Notes: a model not told the origin generated them from the sequence alone. Shown: positions 1 through 9,404, numbered from the stretch's first letter. The stretch is 64,000 nt of DNA from Methylobacterium sp. 17Sr1-1 (GCF_003173775.1 NZ_CP029552.1:6035001-6099000), one strand, 5' to 3'. Numbers and translations: made by a program.

Positions 1-154
1 CTGAGGCCGGTTCCGGGCGCAGGGACGTTCGGATAAGGTCCTGGCGACGCCATTCTCCCTTGCATCACCCCGGGTTCCGCGGTCGCGGCCCCGGGGTGGC
101 CGGGAGGGTGGCACGATCGGCGAGCGGGCCGATCAGACCCGACAGGACAGGATC

Positions 155-586
155 ATGACCGACACCGCCTACGACCCCCAGAACATCTTCGGCAAGATCC
201 TGCGGGGCGAGGTGCCCTGCCACAAAGTCTACGAGAACGAGCACGTCATCGCGTTCATGGACGTGATGCCCCAGGCCGACGGTCACACCCTGGTGGTGCC
301 GAAGACCCCGAGCCGCAACCTCCTCGACGCGGACCCGGCCACCCTCGGCCACCTCTACGCCGCCGTGCAGATCGTGGCGCGGGCCGCGAAGGCCGCTTTC
401 GCGGCCGATGGCGTCGCGGTCTACCAGTACAACGAGGCGGCGGCCGGCCAGACCGTGTTCCACCTCCACGTCCACGTCCTGCCCCGGCACGAGGGCGTGG
501 CGCCGCGCCGGCACGTCGAGGGCATGGCGGATCCAGCCGTGCTGGCGCAGCACGCGGAGAGGATCCGGGCGGAGCTGGCGAAGTAG
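155..586 (+). CDS. HIT family hydrolase (histidine triad)
   Basis: A 143-residue HIT-superfamily protein. The histidine triad HLHVHVLP lies near residues 109-116, and the N-terminal part (NIFGKILRGEVPCHKVYENE) is the usual start of bacterial HIT proteins. The family hydrolyses or transfers nucleotide monophosphates, for example from adenosine phosphoramidates or dinucleoside polyphosphates. The true substrate here is unknown. The length is normal for the family. It converges on rpsD, with a partial repeat hairpin and the rpsD terminator in between. The ATG follows the A/G-rich stretch ACAGGACAGG. The first 154 bases of the window hold no gene that I can recognise. Confidence 0.93.
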   Translation: MTDTAYDPQNIFGKILRGEVPCHKVYENEHVIAFMDVMPQADGHTLVVPKTPSRNLLDADPATLGHLYAAVQIVARAAKAAFAADGVAVYQYNEAAAGQTVFHLHVHVLPRHEGVAPRRHVEGMADPAVLAQHAERIRAELAK

Positions 587-626
587 GGCCCTCGCGCCAG
601 AAACAATTCAGTCTTCCGGAAGTCGC

Positions 627-657
627 GGGATCCCTCTCCCACACGGGAGCGGGGGAC
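627..657. repeat. Solo REP-like hairpin (partial element copy)
   Basis: A single imperfect hairpin with arms like TCCCTCTCCC and GGGAGCGGGG around ACAC, preceded by CGCGGGA. It matches one half of the larger palindromic elements seen at 7.5, 23.2, 39.3 and 59.8 kb. It lies between two convergent genes. Confidence 0.5.
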
Positions 658-681
658 ACGCTTCATTTTCGAGCCCATACC

Positions 682-710
682 CCAAAAGAAAAGCCGCCCT
701 CTCGGGCGGC
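682..710 (-). terminator. Rho-independent terminator of rpsD
   Basis: Read on the minus strand, 34 bases after the rpsD stop, there is a GCCGCCC-gaga-GGGCGGC stem (693-710). It is followed at once by TTTTCTTTTGG. Perfect stem plus T-rich tail is a classical intrinsic terminator. Confidence 0.85.
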
Positions 711-743
711 TCTCCAGAATTCTCGACGTCTGCGTCGCTACGA

Positions 744-1361
744 TCAGCGCGAGTAGAACTCGATGACCAGGTTCGGCTCCATCTGCACCGGGTACGGGAC
801 CTCGGACAGGGTCGGCACGCGGGTCATGCGCGCGGTCATCTTGCCGTGGTCGACCTCGATGTAGTCGGGCACGTCGCGCTCGGCGAGCTGGCTCGCCACG
901 AGGACGATCTCGAGCTGCTTGGACGACTCCTTGATCTCGATCACGTCGTCCGGCTTGACGAGGTAGCTCGGGATGTTGACGCGCACGCCGTTCACCCGGA
1001 TGTGGCCGTGGTTCACGAACTGGCGGGCGGCGAACGGGGTCGCCACGAACTTCGAGCGGTAGACCACCGCGTCGAGGCGCCGCTCGAGCAGGCCGACCAG
1101 GTTCTCGCCCGAGTCGCCGCGCAGGCGGATCGCCTCGGCGTAGTACCGGCGGAACTGCTTCTCGGTGATGTTGCCGTAGTAGCCCTTGAGCTTCTGCTTG
1201 GCGCGCAGCTGCGTGCCGAAGTCGGACATCTTGCCCTTGCGGCGCTGGCCGTGCTGGCCCGGGCCGTACTCGCGGCGGTTCACGGGGCTCTTCGGGCGGC
1301 CCCAGATGTTCTGGCCCATGCGGCGATCGAGCTTGTGCTTCGCCTGAACGCGTTTCGACAT
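744..1361 (-). CDS. rpsD: 30S ribosomal protein S4
   Basis: A 205-residue S4 protein, the primary 16S rRNA-binding protein of the small subunit body. It begins [14 protein letters not shown], as in other alphaproteobacterial S4 proteins. It carries an S4 RNA-binding domain around residues 95-160 ([31 protein letters not shown]) and ends [14 protein letters not shown]. The start at 1361 is chosen over an upstream in-frame extension because it gives the canonical N-terminus. AGAGGA lies about 7 bases before it. It is transcribed alone here, with its own terminator, and is not in an alpha operon. Confidence 0.98.
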   Translation of the reverse strand: MSKRVQAKHKLDRRMGQNIWGRPKSPVNRREYGPGQHGQRRKGKMSDFGTQLRAKQKLKGYYGNITEKQFRRYYAEAIRLRGDSGENLVGLLERRLDAVVYRSKFVATPFAARQFVNHGHIRVNGVRVNIPSYLVKPDDVIEIKESSKQLEIVLVASQLAERDVPDYIEVDHGKMTARMTRVPTLSEVPYPVQMEPNLVIEFYSR

Positions 1362-1541
1362 CGCGTGTCCTCTAGAACTGTTTTCATCACGTATGAGAGG
1401 AACGCGCCCTCCTCCCCCCGAATCCGGGGCGACAGAGCGGCCGTGACGAGCCGCTCGCGGGTGCGCAAAATGTTTCGGGGCCCCGAACCGGAGCCCCGCG
1501 AACCGGGCGCTCTTAGGCGACAAAGCGTCTGGGGTCAAGAC

Positions 1542-2363
1542 TCAAGGGGTCGGCCGGAACCGGGCCTCGGCCTCGTTATCCCGGCTGCCGAGGATCGAGA
1601 CGTGGTCGCCCGGCACCTCGATGAAGTCGGCATTCGCCGCGCGCGCGAGCCGGGCGCCGTACTTCGCCGGGATCACCGGGTCGGCATCGCCGTGCACGAT
1701 CAGGACCGGGACTGCGAGCGCGCCGACGATCCGGTCGGAGCGCCAGGTGTCGGACAGCAGGCCCGCCGGCAGGAAGCGGAAATGGTGGTGCGCCATCGCG
1801 GTCATCGAGTCGAACGGCGCTTCGAGATAGAGCCCCCGCACGCCCGCCGCCCCGGCGCGGGCCGCCACCGCGACCGCCACCGCCGCGCCCAGGGAGTGGC
1901 CATGCAGCAGCACCGGGGCCCCCGGCGCCCGCCGCCGCGCTTCCGCCAGGGCCGCGAGCCCGTCGGCGATCAGGCCGGCCTCGCTCGGCCGGCCGGTCGA
2001 GCCCGGATAGCCGCGATAGGCCGGCGCCATCACGCCCCAACCATGGGCCCGCCACGGTCCGGCGGCGAAGCGCTCGGCGTGCCATTCGGGCAGCGAGGCG
2101 TTGCCGTGGAAGGTCACCACAACCGCGGCGCCCGGTTCCGGCGGCAGCCAGAGCGCGCGGAGGCGCTCGCCGTCCGCCGTCGCCAGCATGACCCGCTCGA
2201 CCTCCGCCGGCAACCGCGCGCCGGTCGCCGGGACCGGACCGCCCTGGCCCGGATAGAGCAGGCTGCGCTGGAACCACCAGAACGCGGCGATTACCGCCCC
2301 GTAGAGGACGATGACCGCGACGAGCAGGCCGGCCGCGAGCACCGCCAGCCGGGCGAGGCTCAC
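1542..2363 (-). CDS. Membrane-anchored alpha/beta hydrolase
   Basis: A 273-residue alpha/beta hydrolase of the BEM46/YfhR-like type. A single transmembrane helix lies near residues 3-25 (LAVLAAGLLVAVIVLYGAVI). The oxyanion region FHGNA is followed by the nucleophile elbow GHSLG. Likely acid and base are in VHGDADPVIP and PGDHVSIL. The GTG start overlaps the murI stop by 4 bases (GTGA), so the two are probably translated together. The substrate is unknown; the helix would place the catalytic domain in the periplasm or at the membrane face. Confidence 0.85.
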   Translation of the reverse strand: MSLARLAVLAAGLLVAVIVLYGAVIAAFWWFQRSLLYPGQGGPVPATGARLPAEVERVMLATADGERLRALWLPPEPGAAVVVTFHGNASLPEWHAERFAAGPWRAHGWGVMAPAYRGYPGSTGRPSEAGLIADGLAALAEARRRAPGAPVLLHGHSLGAAVAVAVAARAGAAGVRGLYLEAPFDSMTAMAHHHFRFLPAGLLSDTWRSDRIVGALAVPVLIVHGDADPVIPAKYGARLARAANADFIEVPGDHVSILGSRDNEAEARFRPTP

Positions 2364-3250
2364 TGGAGGACGAGCGGCATCGCCTGGAGCGCGACCTCGG
2401 CGATGCCGCGCTCGCCGAGTGCCGCGCGCAAGGCGGGCGTCAGCCGGTCGCCGGAGGTGAAGGCGGCGAGGACCGGGCCCGGGATGTCGTCGCCAGTCAA
2501 ACCGTGATTTGGGCCCCGCGCGGGGCCGCCGATCAGCTGGGTCATGCGCCGGGCGATCGCCGGGGCGGGGTCGATCCAGGTCACCGGCCAGGGCGCGAGC
2601 GCCTGGTAGCGGGCGAGCAGCAGGGGATAGTGGGTGCAGGCCAGCACCACCACGTCGGTGCGTCCCGGCTCGCCCTCGACGAAGCACGGCCCGATCTCGG
2701 CCCAGAGGTCGGCGTCCGAGACCGGCAGCCCGGAGAGCGCCGCCTCGGTCAGCGCCGCGAGGCCCGTCGCCCCGACGAGGGTGACCCGGCAGCCGGCGGC
2801 GTAGGTGTCGATCAGCTCGCGGGTATAGTCGCGCCGCACGGTGCCGGGCGTGGCGAGCACGCTGACGAGGCCTGAGCGTGTCGCGGCCGCGGCCGGCTTG
2901 ATCGGCGGCACGGTGCCGACGAACGGGATGTCGAAGCGCTGGCGCAGGGCCGGCAGCACCAGGGTCGAGGCGGTGTTGCAGGCCACGACGACGAGATCGG
3001 GCGCGTGAGCCGCGATCAGCCGCTCCATCACGGTGAGCACGCGGGCCACCAGCACCGGCTCGGCGAGGCCGCCATACGGGAAGGCGGCGTCGTCGGCGGC
3101 GTAGACCACCCGGGCGTCGGGCCGGGCGCGCCGCACCTCGGCGAGCACCGTGAGGCCGCCGAGGCCGGAATCGAACACGAGGACCACGGGGGCACGGGTG
3201 ATCGGCGCCAGGGGCGCCGCGGCAGTGCCGGCCATCAGATCGAACCGCAT
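2360..3250 (-). CDS. murI: Glutamate racemase
   Basis: A 296-residue glutamate racemase, making D-glutamate for peptidoglycan. The N-terminal substrate motif FDSGLGGLTV lies near residues 26-35. The two catalytic cysteines are in VACNTAST and LACTHYPLL, the hallmarks of the aspartate/glutamate racemase fold. A short non-conserved N-terminal extension precedes the core, so the start could also be the Met at residue 6. It overlaps the downstream hydrolase by 4 bases and is divergent from egtB. Confidence 0.95.
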   Translation of the reverse strand: MRFDLMAGTAAAPLAPITRAPVVLVFDSGLGGLTVLAEVRRARPDARVVYAADDAAFPYGGLAEPVLVARVLTVMERLIAAHAPDLVVVACNTASTLVLPALRQRFDIPFVGTVPPIKPAAAATRSGLVSVLATPGTVRRDYTRELIDTYAAGCRVTLVGATGLAALTEAALSGLPVSDADLWAEIGPCFVEGEPGRTDVVVLACTHYPLLLARYQALAPWPVTWIDPAPAIARRMTQLIGGPARGPNHGLTGDDIPGPVLAAFTSGDRLTPALRAALGERGIAEVALQAMPLVLQ

Positions 3251-3473
3251 GAGAGGCTTTGACCGAGAGGGATGAGAGGTTGCCGGCGAGAGTCCGGCGG
3301 GCTCGTTAAGGCTTGGTCAAAGCGGCGGCAAAATGGCCCCGCTTCCCCGTGACGCACCGTCCGAAGCGTCGCCGCACGGGACCCAAGCTGCGCGGTAACG
3401 CCGCGCCGGAGAAACGAGTTCCCCGCGCCCGCGTTGAACGTGGACAATCAGTCTACGCATAAGGGACGATCCG

Positions 3474-4727
3474 ATGGCAGCGACCGCGACCGCGCAGGTC
3501 AGAGACACGCGCCCCGCGTTTCCTCCGCCCCCCGTCGGTGCCCGCCCGGTCGATCGGGCGGCCTGGATCGCGGCCTTCCGCCACGTCCGCGACGAGACCG
3601 AGCGCCGCGCCGCCCCGCTCTCGCCGGAGGACCAGCAGATCCAGTCGATGCCGGATGCGAGCCCGACCAAGTGGCACCGTGCCCATACGACCTGGTTCTT
3701 CGAGCAGTTCCTGCTGACGGCGATGGTGCCGGGGTACACGGTCTTCGACGAGCGCTTCTTCTACCTCTTCAACTCCTACTACGTGCAGGCGGGTCCGCGC
3801 GCGCCGCGCATCAGCCGCGGCCTCGTCACGAGGCCGACCTGCGACGAGGTCGCGGCCTACCGCGCCCATGTCGACTCCGCCGTCGCCGACCTGATCGGGA
3901 ACGCCCGCGAGGGGCAGCTGCCGGAGATCGTCGCGACCGTCGAGATCGGCCTGCATCACGAGCAGCAGCACCAGGAGCTGATGCTCACCGACATCCTGCA
4001 CGCCTTCGCGCAGAACCCGCTGCTGCCTTCTTACGACGAGGGCTGGCGCTGGCCCGCCCTGTCGCAACGGTCCGGACAGGTCGCCCTCGAGGGCGGCGTG
4101 ACCCGGATGGGACATGCCGGCGAGGGCTTCCACTTCGACAACGAGGAGCCGCGCCACGACGTGCTGCTGCGGCCGGTCGCCCTGGAGCGCGCCCTCGTCA
4201 CCAACGGCGAGTGGCTCGAATTCATGCAGGACGGCGGCTACGCCAAGCCGGAGCTGTGGCTCTCGGACGGGTACGTGGCGGCTCAGAACGAGGGCTGGGA
4301 GGCGCCGGGCTACTGGCGCCGGGCCGACGGCGTGTGGTCGAGCATGACGCTCGCCGGGTTGAGGCCGGTCGATCCGTCCCTGCCGGTGACGCATGTCAGC
4401 TACTACGAGGCCGACGCCTTCGCCCGCTGGGCCGGGCGCGACCTGCCCACAGAAGCCGAGTGGGAGGCGGCCAGCGGTTCCCTCGACGCGGCCTTCGGCC
4501 ATGTCTGGCAATGGACCCGCAGCGCCTATTCCGCCTATCCGGGCTATCGGCCGCTGCCGGGCGCGCTCGGCGAGTACAACGGCAAGTTCATGGTCAGCCA
4601 GTTCGTGCTGCGCGGCTCGTCCGTGGCGACGCCGCAGGGCCACAGCCGGCCGACCTACCGGAACTTCTTCTATCCCCACCAGCGCTGGCAGTTCACGGGC
4701 CTGCGTCTATCTCACTACGGCGCGTGA
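3474..4727 (+). CDS. egtB: Ergothioneine sulfoxide synthase EgtB
   Basis: A 417-residue non-haem iron enzyme that joins hercynine to gamma-glutamylcysteine or cysteine by C-S bond formation with oxygen. The DinB-like N-terminal domain holds the expected iron ligands: one His in HRAHTTWFFE (about H71) and two in HHEQQHQEL (about H162 and H166). The C-terminal formylglycine-generating-enzyme-like domain ends RNFFYPHQRWQFTGLRL, which is typical of EgtB. egtD follows 68 bases downstream, so the pair is likely one operon. No egtC, egtA or egtE lies next to it. Methylobacterium species are known ergothioneine producers. Confidence 0.96.
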   Translation: MAATATAQVRDTRPAFPPPPVGARPVDRAAWIAAFRHVRDETERRAAPLSPEDQQIQSMPDASPTKWHRAHTTWFFEQFLLTAMVPGYTVFDERFFYLFNSYYVQAGPRAPRISRGLVTRPTCDEVAAYRAHVDSAVADLIGNAREGQLPEIVATVEIGLHHEQQHQELMLTDILHAFAQNPLLPSYDEGWRWPALSQRSGQVALEGGVTRMGHAGEGFHFDNEEPRHDVLLRPVALERALVTNGEWLEFMQDGGYAKPELWLSDGYVAAQNEGWEAPGYWRRADGVWSSMTLAGLRPVDPSLPVTHVSYYEADAFARWAGRDLPTEAEWEAASGSLDAAFGHVWQWTRSAYSAYPGYRPLPGALGEYNGKFMVSQFVLRGSSVATPQGHSRPTYRNFFYPHQRWQFTGLRLSHYGA

Positions 4728-4795
4728 GGCGCGGCCGGACGTGCCTCGACACGGGCGCCCGTGAGGGCGCCCGCCCGACCTCGGAGTCACCGCTC

Positions 4796-5782
4796 GTGAA
4801 TGCTCCCGTTCCCCACCTCGCGCCCGCCGCACCCCTCGCGGGCGCCGACCGCGGCTTCCTGCAGGACGTGCTCGCGGGGCTCGGCTCTCCCCGCAAGCAT
4901 CTCTCCGCCAAGTACTTCTACGACCGGCGCGGCTCGGAGCTGTTCGAGGCGATCACCCGGTTGCCGGAATATTATCCTACTCGTACCGAGCTCGCGATCC
5001 TCGACCGCTACGGCCCCGAGATCGGCGCCGGCCTGCCGCCGGGCTCAGGCCTCGTCGAGTTCGGCAGCGGCTCCACCGCCAAGGTGCGGCGCCTGCTGCC
5101 GCACCTCCCCGACCTCGCGGCCTACGTGCCGGTCGACGTCTCGGAGGAGTTCCTGCGCAGCGAGGCGGAGGAGCTCGGCCGCGACTTCCCGCGCCTGCGG
5201 GTCGAGCCGGTGGCGGCGGACTTCACCAAGCCCTTCGCCCTGCCCGACGAACTGAAGGACGCGCCGAAGGCCGGCTTCTTCCCGGGCTCAACGATCGGCA
5301 ATTTCGAGCCCGAGATGGCCTCGGGCCTCCTCGGCAGCTTCGCCCGCACGCTCGGGCCCGGTGCCACGCTCATCGTCGGCATCGATCTCGTGAAGGACAA
5401 GGCGGTGCTCGACGCGGCCTACGACGATTCGGCCGGGGTGACGGCGGCGTTCAACCTCAACCTGCTCGCCCGGATCAACCGCGAGCTGAACGCCGATTTC
5501 GACCTCGACGCCTTCGCGCACCAAGCCTTCTTCGACGAGAATCTGGGGCGGATCGAGATGCACCTCGTCAGCCGGCGCAGCCAGCTCGTCACGGTGGCGG
5601 GGGTGCCGTTCCATTTCGGCTCCGGCGAGACGATCCACACCGAGAACAGCTACAAGTACACGGTGCCGGGCTTCCGGGCGCTCGCCCGCGGCGCCGGCTG
5701 GGAGCACCGGAGCGTCTGGATCGATCCGGACGGGCTGTTCTCGGTCCACGCGCTCACCGCCAGCACCATCCGCCGGCACTGA
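4796..5782 (+). CDS. egtD: L-histidine N-alpha-methyltransferase EgtD
   Basis: A 328-residue SAM-dependent methyltransferase that trimethylates histidine to hercynine, the first step of ergothioneine synthesis. Features are KYFYDRRGSELFEAITRLPEYYPTRTE near the N-terminus, the SAM site LVEFGSGSTAKVR, and FPGSTIGNFEP and ETIHTENSYKY, all characteristic of EgtD. It uses a GTG start (VNAPVPHL) with GGAG about 11 bases upstream. The frame is open far upstream through egtB, but only this start gives a family-like N-terminus. Confidence 0.95.
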   Translation: MNAPVPHLAPAAPLAGADRGFLQDVLAGLGSPRKHLSAKYFYDRRGSELFEAITRLPEYYPTRTELAILDRYGPEIGAGLPPGSGLVEFGSGSTAKVRRLLPHLPDLAAYVPVDVSEEFLRSEAEELGRDFPRLRVEPVAADFTKPFALPDELKDAPKAGFFPGSTIGNFEPEMASGLLGSFARTLGPGATLIVGIDLVKDKAVLDAAYDDSAGVTAAFNLNLLARINRELNADFDLDAFAHQAFFDENLGRIEMHLVSRRSQLVTVAGVPFHFGSGETIHTENSYKYTVPGFRALARGAGWEHRSVWIDPDGLFSVHALTASTIRRH

Positions 5783-5789
5783 GCGGGCG

Positions 5790-6500
5790 ATGGGCGACCG
5801 CGACCTCGACCGTGCGCGGAATGCTGCGGTCGACGCCTTCCTGGAGACGGCGCGGCAAGTCGCTGCGCCGCAAGTCTCCCCGGGATCGGGCAGCGCGCCG
5901 CGGCTGATCTTCGCCCTCGACGCCACGATGAGCCGGCAGCCGACCTGGGACCTCGCCTGCGGGGTCCAGGCCGGGATGTTCGAGGCGACCGCCCGGCTCG
6001 GCGGCCTCGCGGTCCAGCTCGTCTACTTCCGCGGGTTCGACGAGTGCCGGGCCTCGCGCTTCGTCGCCGATGCCCGCGCGCTCACCGGCCTGATGCGGGG
6101 CGTGACCTGCCAGGGCGGGCGCACCCAGATCGGCCGGGTGCTGCGCCACGCCCGCAACGAGGCCTCGCGCGGCCCGGCCAAGGCCCTGGTTCTGGTCGGC
6201 GACGCGATCGAGGAGGAAATCGACGACCTCTGCGGCGTCGCCGGCGAACTCGGCCTGCTCGGCCTGCCGGCCTTCTGCTTCCATGAAGGACCCGACCCGG
6301 ACGTCGCCGCGGGCTTCGCCGAGATCGCCCGGCTGAGCGGGGGCGCGTCGGCGCGGTTCGACCTCGCGGCGCCCGACGTGCTGGCCGCGCTCCTGCGCGC
6401 CGCGGCCCTCTACGCCACGCGGGGACTCGACGGATTGCGTCTCGCTGCGCATGAGGATGCGGCGGCGCGCCGACTCCTCGCCGGCATGACCGGCGGGTAG
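5790..6500 (+). CDS. VWA-like domain protein
   Basis: A 236-residue protein resembling a von Willebrand factor A fold. LIFALDATMSRQPTW fits a degenerate MIDAS (DxSxS reads DATMS). A central TCQGGRTQIGRVL and a later ALVLVGDAIEEE strand match VWA topology. No signal peptide or membrane segment is seen. It begins 7 bases after the egtD stop and precedes a J-domain membrane protein, so it may form a VWA/J-domain unit that shares the egt transcript. Its function is unknown. Confidence 0.7.
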   Translation: MGDRDLDRARNAAVDAFLETARQVAAPQVSPGSGSAPRLIFALDATMSRQPTWDLACGVQAGMFEATARLGGLAVQLVYFRGFDECRASRFVADARALTGLMRGVTCQGGRTQIGRVLRHARNEASRGPAKALVLVGDAIEEEIDDLCGVAGELGLLGLPAFCFHEGPDPDVAAGFAEIARLSGGASARFDLAAPDVLAALLRAAALYATRGLDGLRLAAHEDAAARRLLAGMTGG

Positions 6501-6522
6501 ACAGGGGCTCCCTGCGCGCATC

Positions 6523-6562
6523 TGATACGATTTCCGGAGGATCCCTTCCGGAAATCGTATCA
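6523..6562. repeat. 16-bp perfect inverted repeat
   Basis: TGATACGATTTCCGGA (6523-6538) is repeated in inverse as TCCGGAAATCGTATCA (6547-6562) around an 8-base loop. A related CGGATTTCGTATGA follows at about 6640-6653, just before the J-domain gene. No T-run follows, so it looks more like a dispersed repeat than a terminator. Confidence 0.6.
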
Positions 6563-6669
6563 AAGCCCGCGCGGCGCTTGAGCGAAGCCGAAATCCGCAT
6601 TGCAAAAGCGATCCGACAGGATCGCCCGAAGCAATCGATCGGATTTCGTATGAGGGTGGTGAAAGACGG

Positions 6670-7416
6670 ATGATCGCCCTCGGCCTCGGTGTCCTGGTCC
6701 TCGTCGGCCTGTGGTGGCTCGGCCGCCATTACTCCACCGCGAACCCGTCGACGATCGCGCGGGTGATCCGCCAGGCCGGCGGCTGGCTCGCTTTGGCCGC
6801 GGCCGCCCTGCTGTTCCTGCGCGGGCGCTTCGACATGGCTGGCGCGCTCGGCCTCGGCGGTGCCTGGCTGCTCGGCTGGCGCCAGGGCTCTCCCCTGCCC
6901 TTCGGGCTCGGCAAGTACGGTTTCGGCAAGTTCGGTCTCGGCAGTGCCGGCCCGCGGCCGGACGCCGTCTCGCGGGTGCGCTCCGCCATGCTGGAGATGG
7001 AGCTCGACCACGCCTCCGGGGCGATGCGCGGCACGGTGCTGGCCGGGCCGCTCGCGGGCCAGGCCCTCGACGCCCTGGCCCCGCCCGTCCTCGCGTCGCT
7101 GCTCGCCGAGTGCCGCGCCGGCGACCCGGACGGCGCCCGCCTGCTAGAGGCTTATCTGGACCGCCGGTCTCCCGGATGGCGCGTAGACGCTGAGGCTGAC
7201 CGCGACCCGCGGCCGGGCGGCGCGGCGCAGCCAGGGCCGATGACGGAGGAGGAGGCCTATCAGATCCTGGGGCTTCAGCGCGGGGCGCCCCTCGAGGAGG
7301 TGCGCCGGGCGCACCGGACCCTGATGAAGCGGCTGCACCCGGACCAGGGGGGCTCCGACTACCTGGCGGCCCGCGTCAACGCGGCCAAGGACTTTCTGCT
7401 CAACCGACATCGCTGA
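6670..7416 (+). CDS. Membrane-anchored J-domain (DnaJ-like) protein
   Basis: A 248-residue protein with two N-terminal hydrophobic segments (about residues 1-17 and 36-63) and a Gly/Phe-rich stretch (LGKYGFGKFGLG). A C-terminal J domain from about residue 190 carries the essential HPD (KRLHPDQGGSDY). J domains stimulate the ATPase of Hsp70/DnaK. A membrane-tethered C-terminal J domain of this layout resembles Pam18/TIM14-type co-chaperones. It follows the VWA-like gene after a 169-base gap that holds an inverted repeat. Confidence 0.85.
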   Translation: MIALGLGVLVLVGLWWLGRHYSTANPSTIARVIRQAGGWLALAAAALLFLRGRFDMAGALGLGGAWLLGWRQGSPLPFGLGKYGFGKFGLGSAGPRPDAVSRVRSAMLEMELDHASGAMRGTVLAGPLAGQALDALAPPVLASLLAECRAGDPDGARLLEAYLDRRSPGWRVDAEADRDPRPGGAAQPGPMTEEEAYQILGLQRGAPLEEVRRAHRTLMKRLHPDQGGSDYLAARVNAAKDFLLNRHR

Positions 7417-7493
7417 AACTCCACGCGCGTGTCGACGGAGCCGCGGCAGGGATGCGCCGCGGCGGGGGTGTCGTTCTGGCTTTTACGAATTTG

Positions 7494-7691
7494 GCGCGGG
7501 ATCCCCTCTCCAGGCGATGCCGGGCCTGCCCGGTATCGCTCCAAGGTGTGGGGAGGGGTAGGGGTGAGGGTGCTGCGGTCCTGAGTCCGGCAGTAGACGT
7601 TAAGTTGTCAGCACCACCTTCAGCGCTTCACACTGAAGCGTGTCACCCTCACCCCTGTCCCCTCTCCCACACGGGAGAGGGGGACCCGCGC
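7494..7691. repeat. Long palindromic dispersed element, copy A (variant)
   Basis: This element fills most of the 7417-7738 gap. It starts GCGCGGGATCCCCTCTCC and ends with the inverse, a CCCTCTCCC-acac-GGGAGAGGG hairpin then GGACCCGCGC. Inside, GGGGTGAGGGT is mirrored by CACCCTCACCCC. The left hairpin carries an extra stem-loop (GATGCCGGGCCTGCCCGGTATC). It is homologous to the copies at 23.2, 39.3 and 59.8 kb. Confidence 0.75.
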
Positions 7692-7738
7692 ATTTGCTTT
7701 CTGCGGAGAGCCCTGCCCTCGCCGGGCGGTAACGCTTG

Positions 7739-9226
7739 CTAGCTCCGGGTCGCGAAGCAGGTGAAGCCGTTGCGCTTCAGCGCCCGGCAGGCATCCTGCG
7801 CGGCCTCGGCCTCGGAGAAGCCGGAGAAGCGGGCGCGGAACAGCGTGGTGCCGCCGTGGGTCACCCGCTCGGTGAAGGGAGCGGCCTTGCCGAGGGCCGA
7901 ACCGCCGCGCTGGCGCGCGTCGGCGAGCATCGACTTCGCCTTGCCCTCGTCGTCCATGGCGCCGAGCTGGATCACCCAGGGCGTCACGCTCACGGGCTTC
8001 GCCGCTGGCGCCGAGGCCTCGCGCGGGGCCGGAGCCCGGGCCTCGCCGGGCTCGGAGGCCGGAAGACGCGAGGCGTACTTGCCGTTGGCCGCCGGGAAGG
8101 CGGCGGTGGCGGCCGGCGCGTAGGCCTGGGCGCTCGCCGGCACGGCACCGGGGGCGCCGGCGCGCCACTTCGGCGAACCTTGCGGCGTGGCGCCGCCGCG
8201 GGGCGCGATGTCGAGGGGCTGGCCGGTGGAGTTCGTGGTCTCGACCGCATCGTCCTCGTCGGCGGAGGCCACGAGGGTGCGGGTCGCGACCGGGCGCTCG
8301 GCGACCACGGCGGGGCGCGGCCGCTCGGCCACCTCGACCACCGGGGCCGCCGTGCGGGCGCCCGCATAGGCGACCGGCAGGTTGGCCTGGACGAGCTTGG
8401 CCATGATGTTGTCGCGGCTCGCCACCGACTTGCCGCCGAGCACCACCGCCACGATGTGGCGGCCGTCGGTGCGGGCCGAGGTCATCAGGTTGAAGCCCGA
8501 ATCGCGGGTGTAGCCGGTCTTGATGCCGTCGACGCCCTCGACCCGGCCGAGCAGGTGGTTGTGGTTGCCGATCACCCGTCCCTTGAAGGCGAAGGAGCGG
8601 GTCTGGAAGTAGCGGTAGTATTTCGGGAACCGGTCCTGGATCGCGCGGGCGAGGATCGTCAGGTCGCGGGCGGTGGTGATCTGGTCGGAATCCGGCAGGC
8701 CCGAGGCGTTGGCGTAGTGCGTGCGGCTCATGCCGAGCGAATGCGCCTTGCGGGTCATCATCTCGGCGAAGGCGGCCTCCGAGCCGGCGATGTTCTCGCC
8801 GATGGCGCAGGCGATGTCGTTGGCCGACTTCGTCACCAGCGCCTTGATCGCCTCCTCGACCGTCACGGTCGAGCCGGGGCGCACGCCGAGCTTGGAAGGC
8901 GGCATCCGGGCGGCATTGGCCGAGACCGTCAGCGGCGTGTCGAGCTCCATCTTGCCGCGCTCGAGCTGCTCGAACAGCAGGTAGAGCGTCATCACCTTGG
9001 TGATCGAGGCCGGGTGGCGCAGGGCGTCCTCGTTGACCGCGTGCATCACGCGGCCGGTCTTGGCATCCACCACCATCGCGGCGTAGGGCGGATTGTACCC
9101 GCCCCCGCCGCCGTGATGGGCGCGCCGGCGCGCCTCGGCGGGCGAGGCGGTGAGCGCCGTCAGCACCGCCGCGGCGGCGAGCACGGCCGGCAACGCGGGT
9201 CCAGATTGGCCGTGAACGCAACGCAT
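7739..9226 (-). CDS. D-alanyl-D-alanine carboxypeptidase with SPOR domain
   Basis: A 495-residue penicillin-binding protein of the DacA/S11 family. A signal peptide (residues 1-32, ending SPAEA) is followed by the three active-site motifs: SITK (S74), SAN (S134-N136) and KTG (236-238). A low-complexity Ala/Pro linker leads to a C-terminal SPOR domain (about 410-495, TPWVIQLGAMDDEGKA) that binds denuded septal glycan. It should trim pentapeptide stems in the periplasm. The start at 9226 is chosen because it opens directly into the signal peptide, with GGGGTAG upstream. It is divergent from the phasin gene. Confidence 0.93.
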   Translation of the reverse strand: MRCVHGQSGPALPAVLAAAAVLTALTASPAEARRRAHHGGGGGYNPPYAAMVVDAKTGRVMHAVNEDALRHPASITKVMTLYLLFEQLERGKMELDTPLTVSANAARMPPSKLGVRPGSTVTVEEAIKALVTKSANDIACAIGENIAGSEAAFAEMMTRKAHSLGMSRTHYANASGLPDSDQITTARDLTILARAIQDRFPKYYRYFQTRSFAFKGRVIGNHNHLLGRVEGVDGIKTGYTRDSGFNLMTSARTDGRHIVAVVLGGKSVASRDNIMAKLVQANLPVAYAGARTAAPVVEVAERPRPAVVAERPVATRTLVASADEDDAVETTNSTGQPLDIAPRGGATPQGSPKWRAGAPGAVPASAQAYAPAATAAFPAANGKYASRLPASEPGEARAPAPREASAPAAKPVSVTPWVIQLGAMDDEGKAKSMLADARQRGGSALGKAAPFTERVTHGGTTLFRARFSGFSEAEAAQDACRALKRNGFTCFATRS

Positions 9227-9404
9227 CACGCTACTACCCCATTCGACTGGAAGGGGCGCCCGCGACGTCGGCGGCGCCCTCAAGACCGATGGCGCCTCCC
9301 CGGAAACGGCGTGGCGCAGCGGCATCACTGTCAATCAGGCTAGGCAGGCGCGGTTACGCCCCGGTTAACCGGGTGCGAATTCCGACGCTCGAATTTGCTC
9401 ATTG

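Noticed and set aside
1..154. Search for the end of a gene entering from the left edge.
   Set aside because: Open frames here are short or antisense to the HIT gene and show no recognisable sequence.
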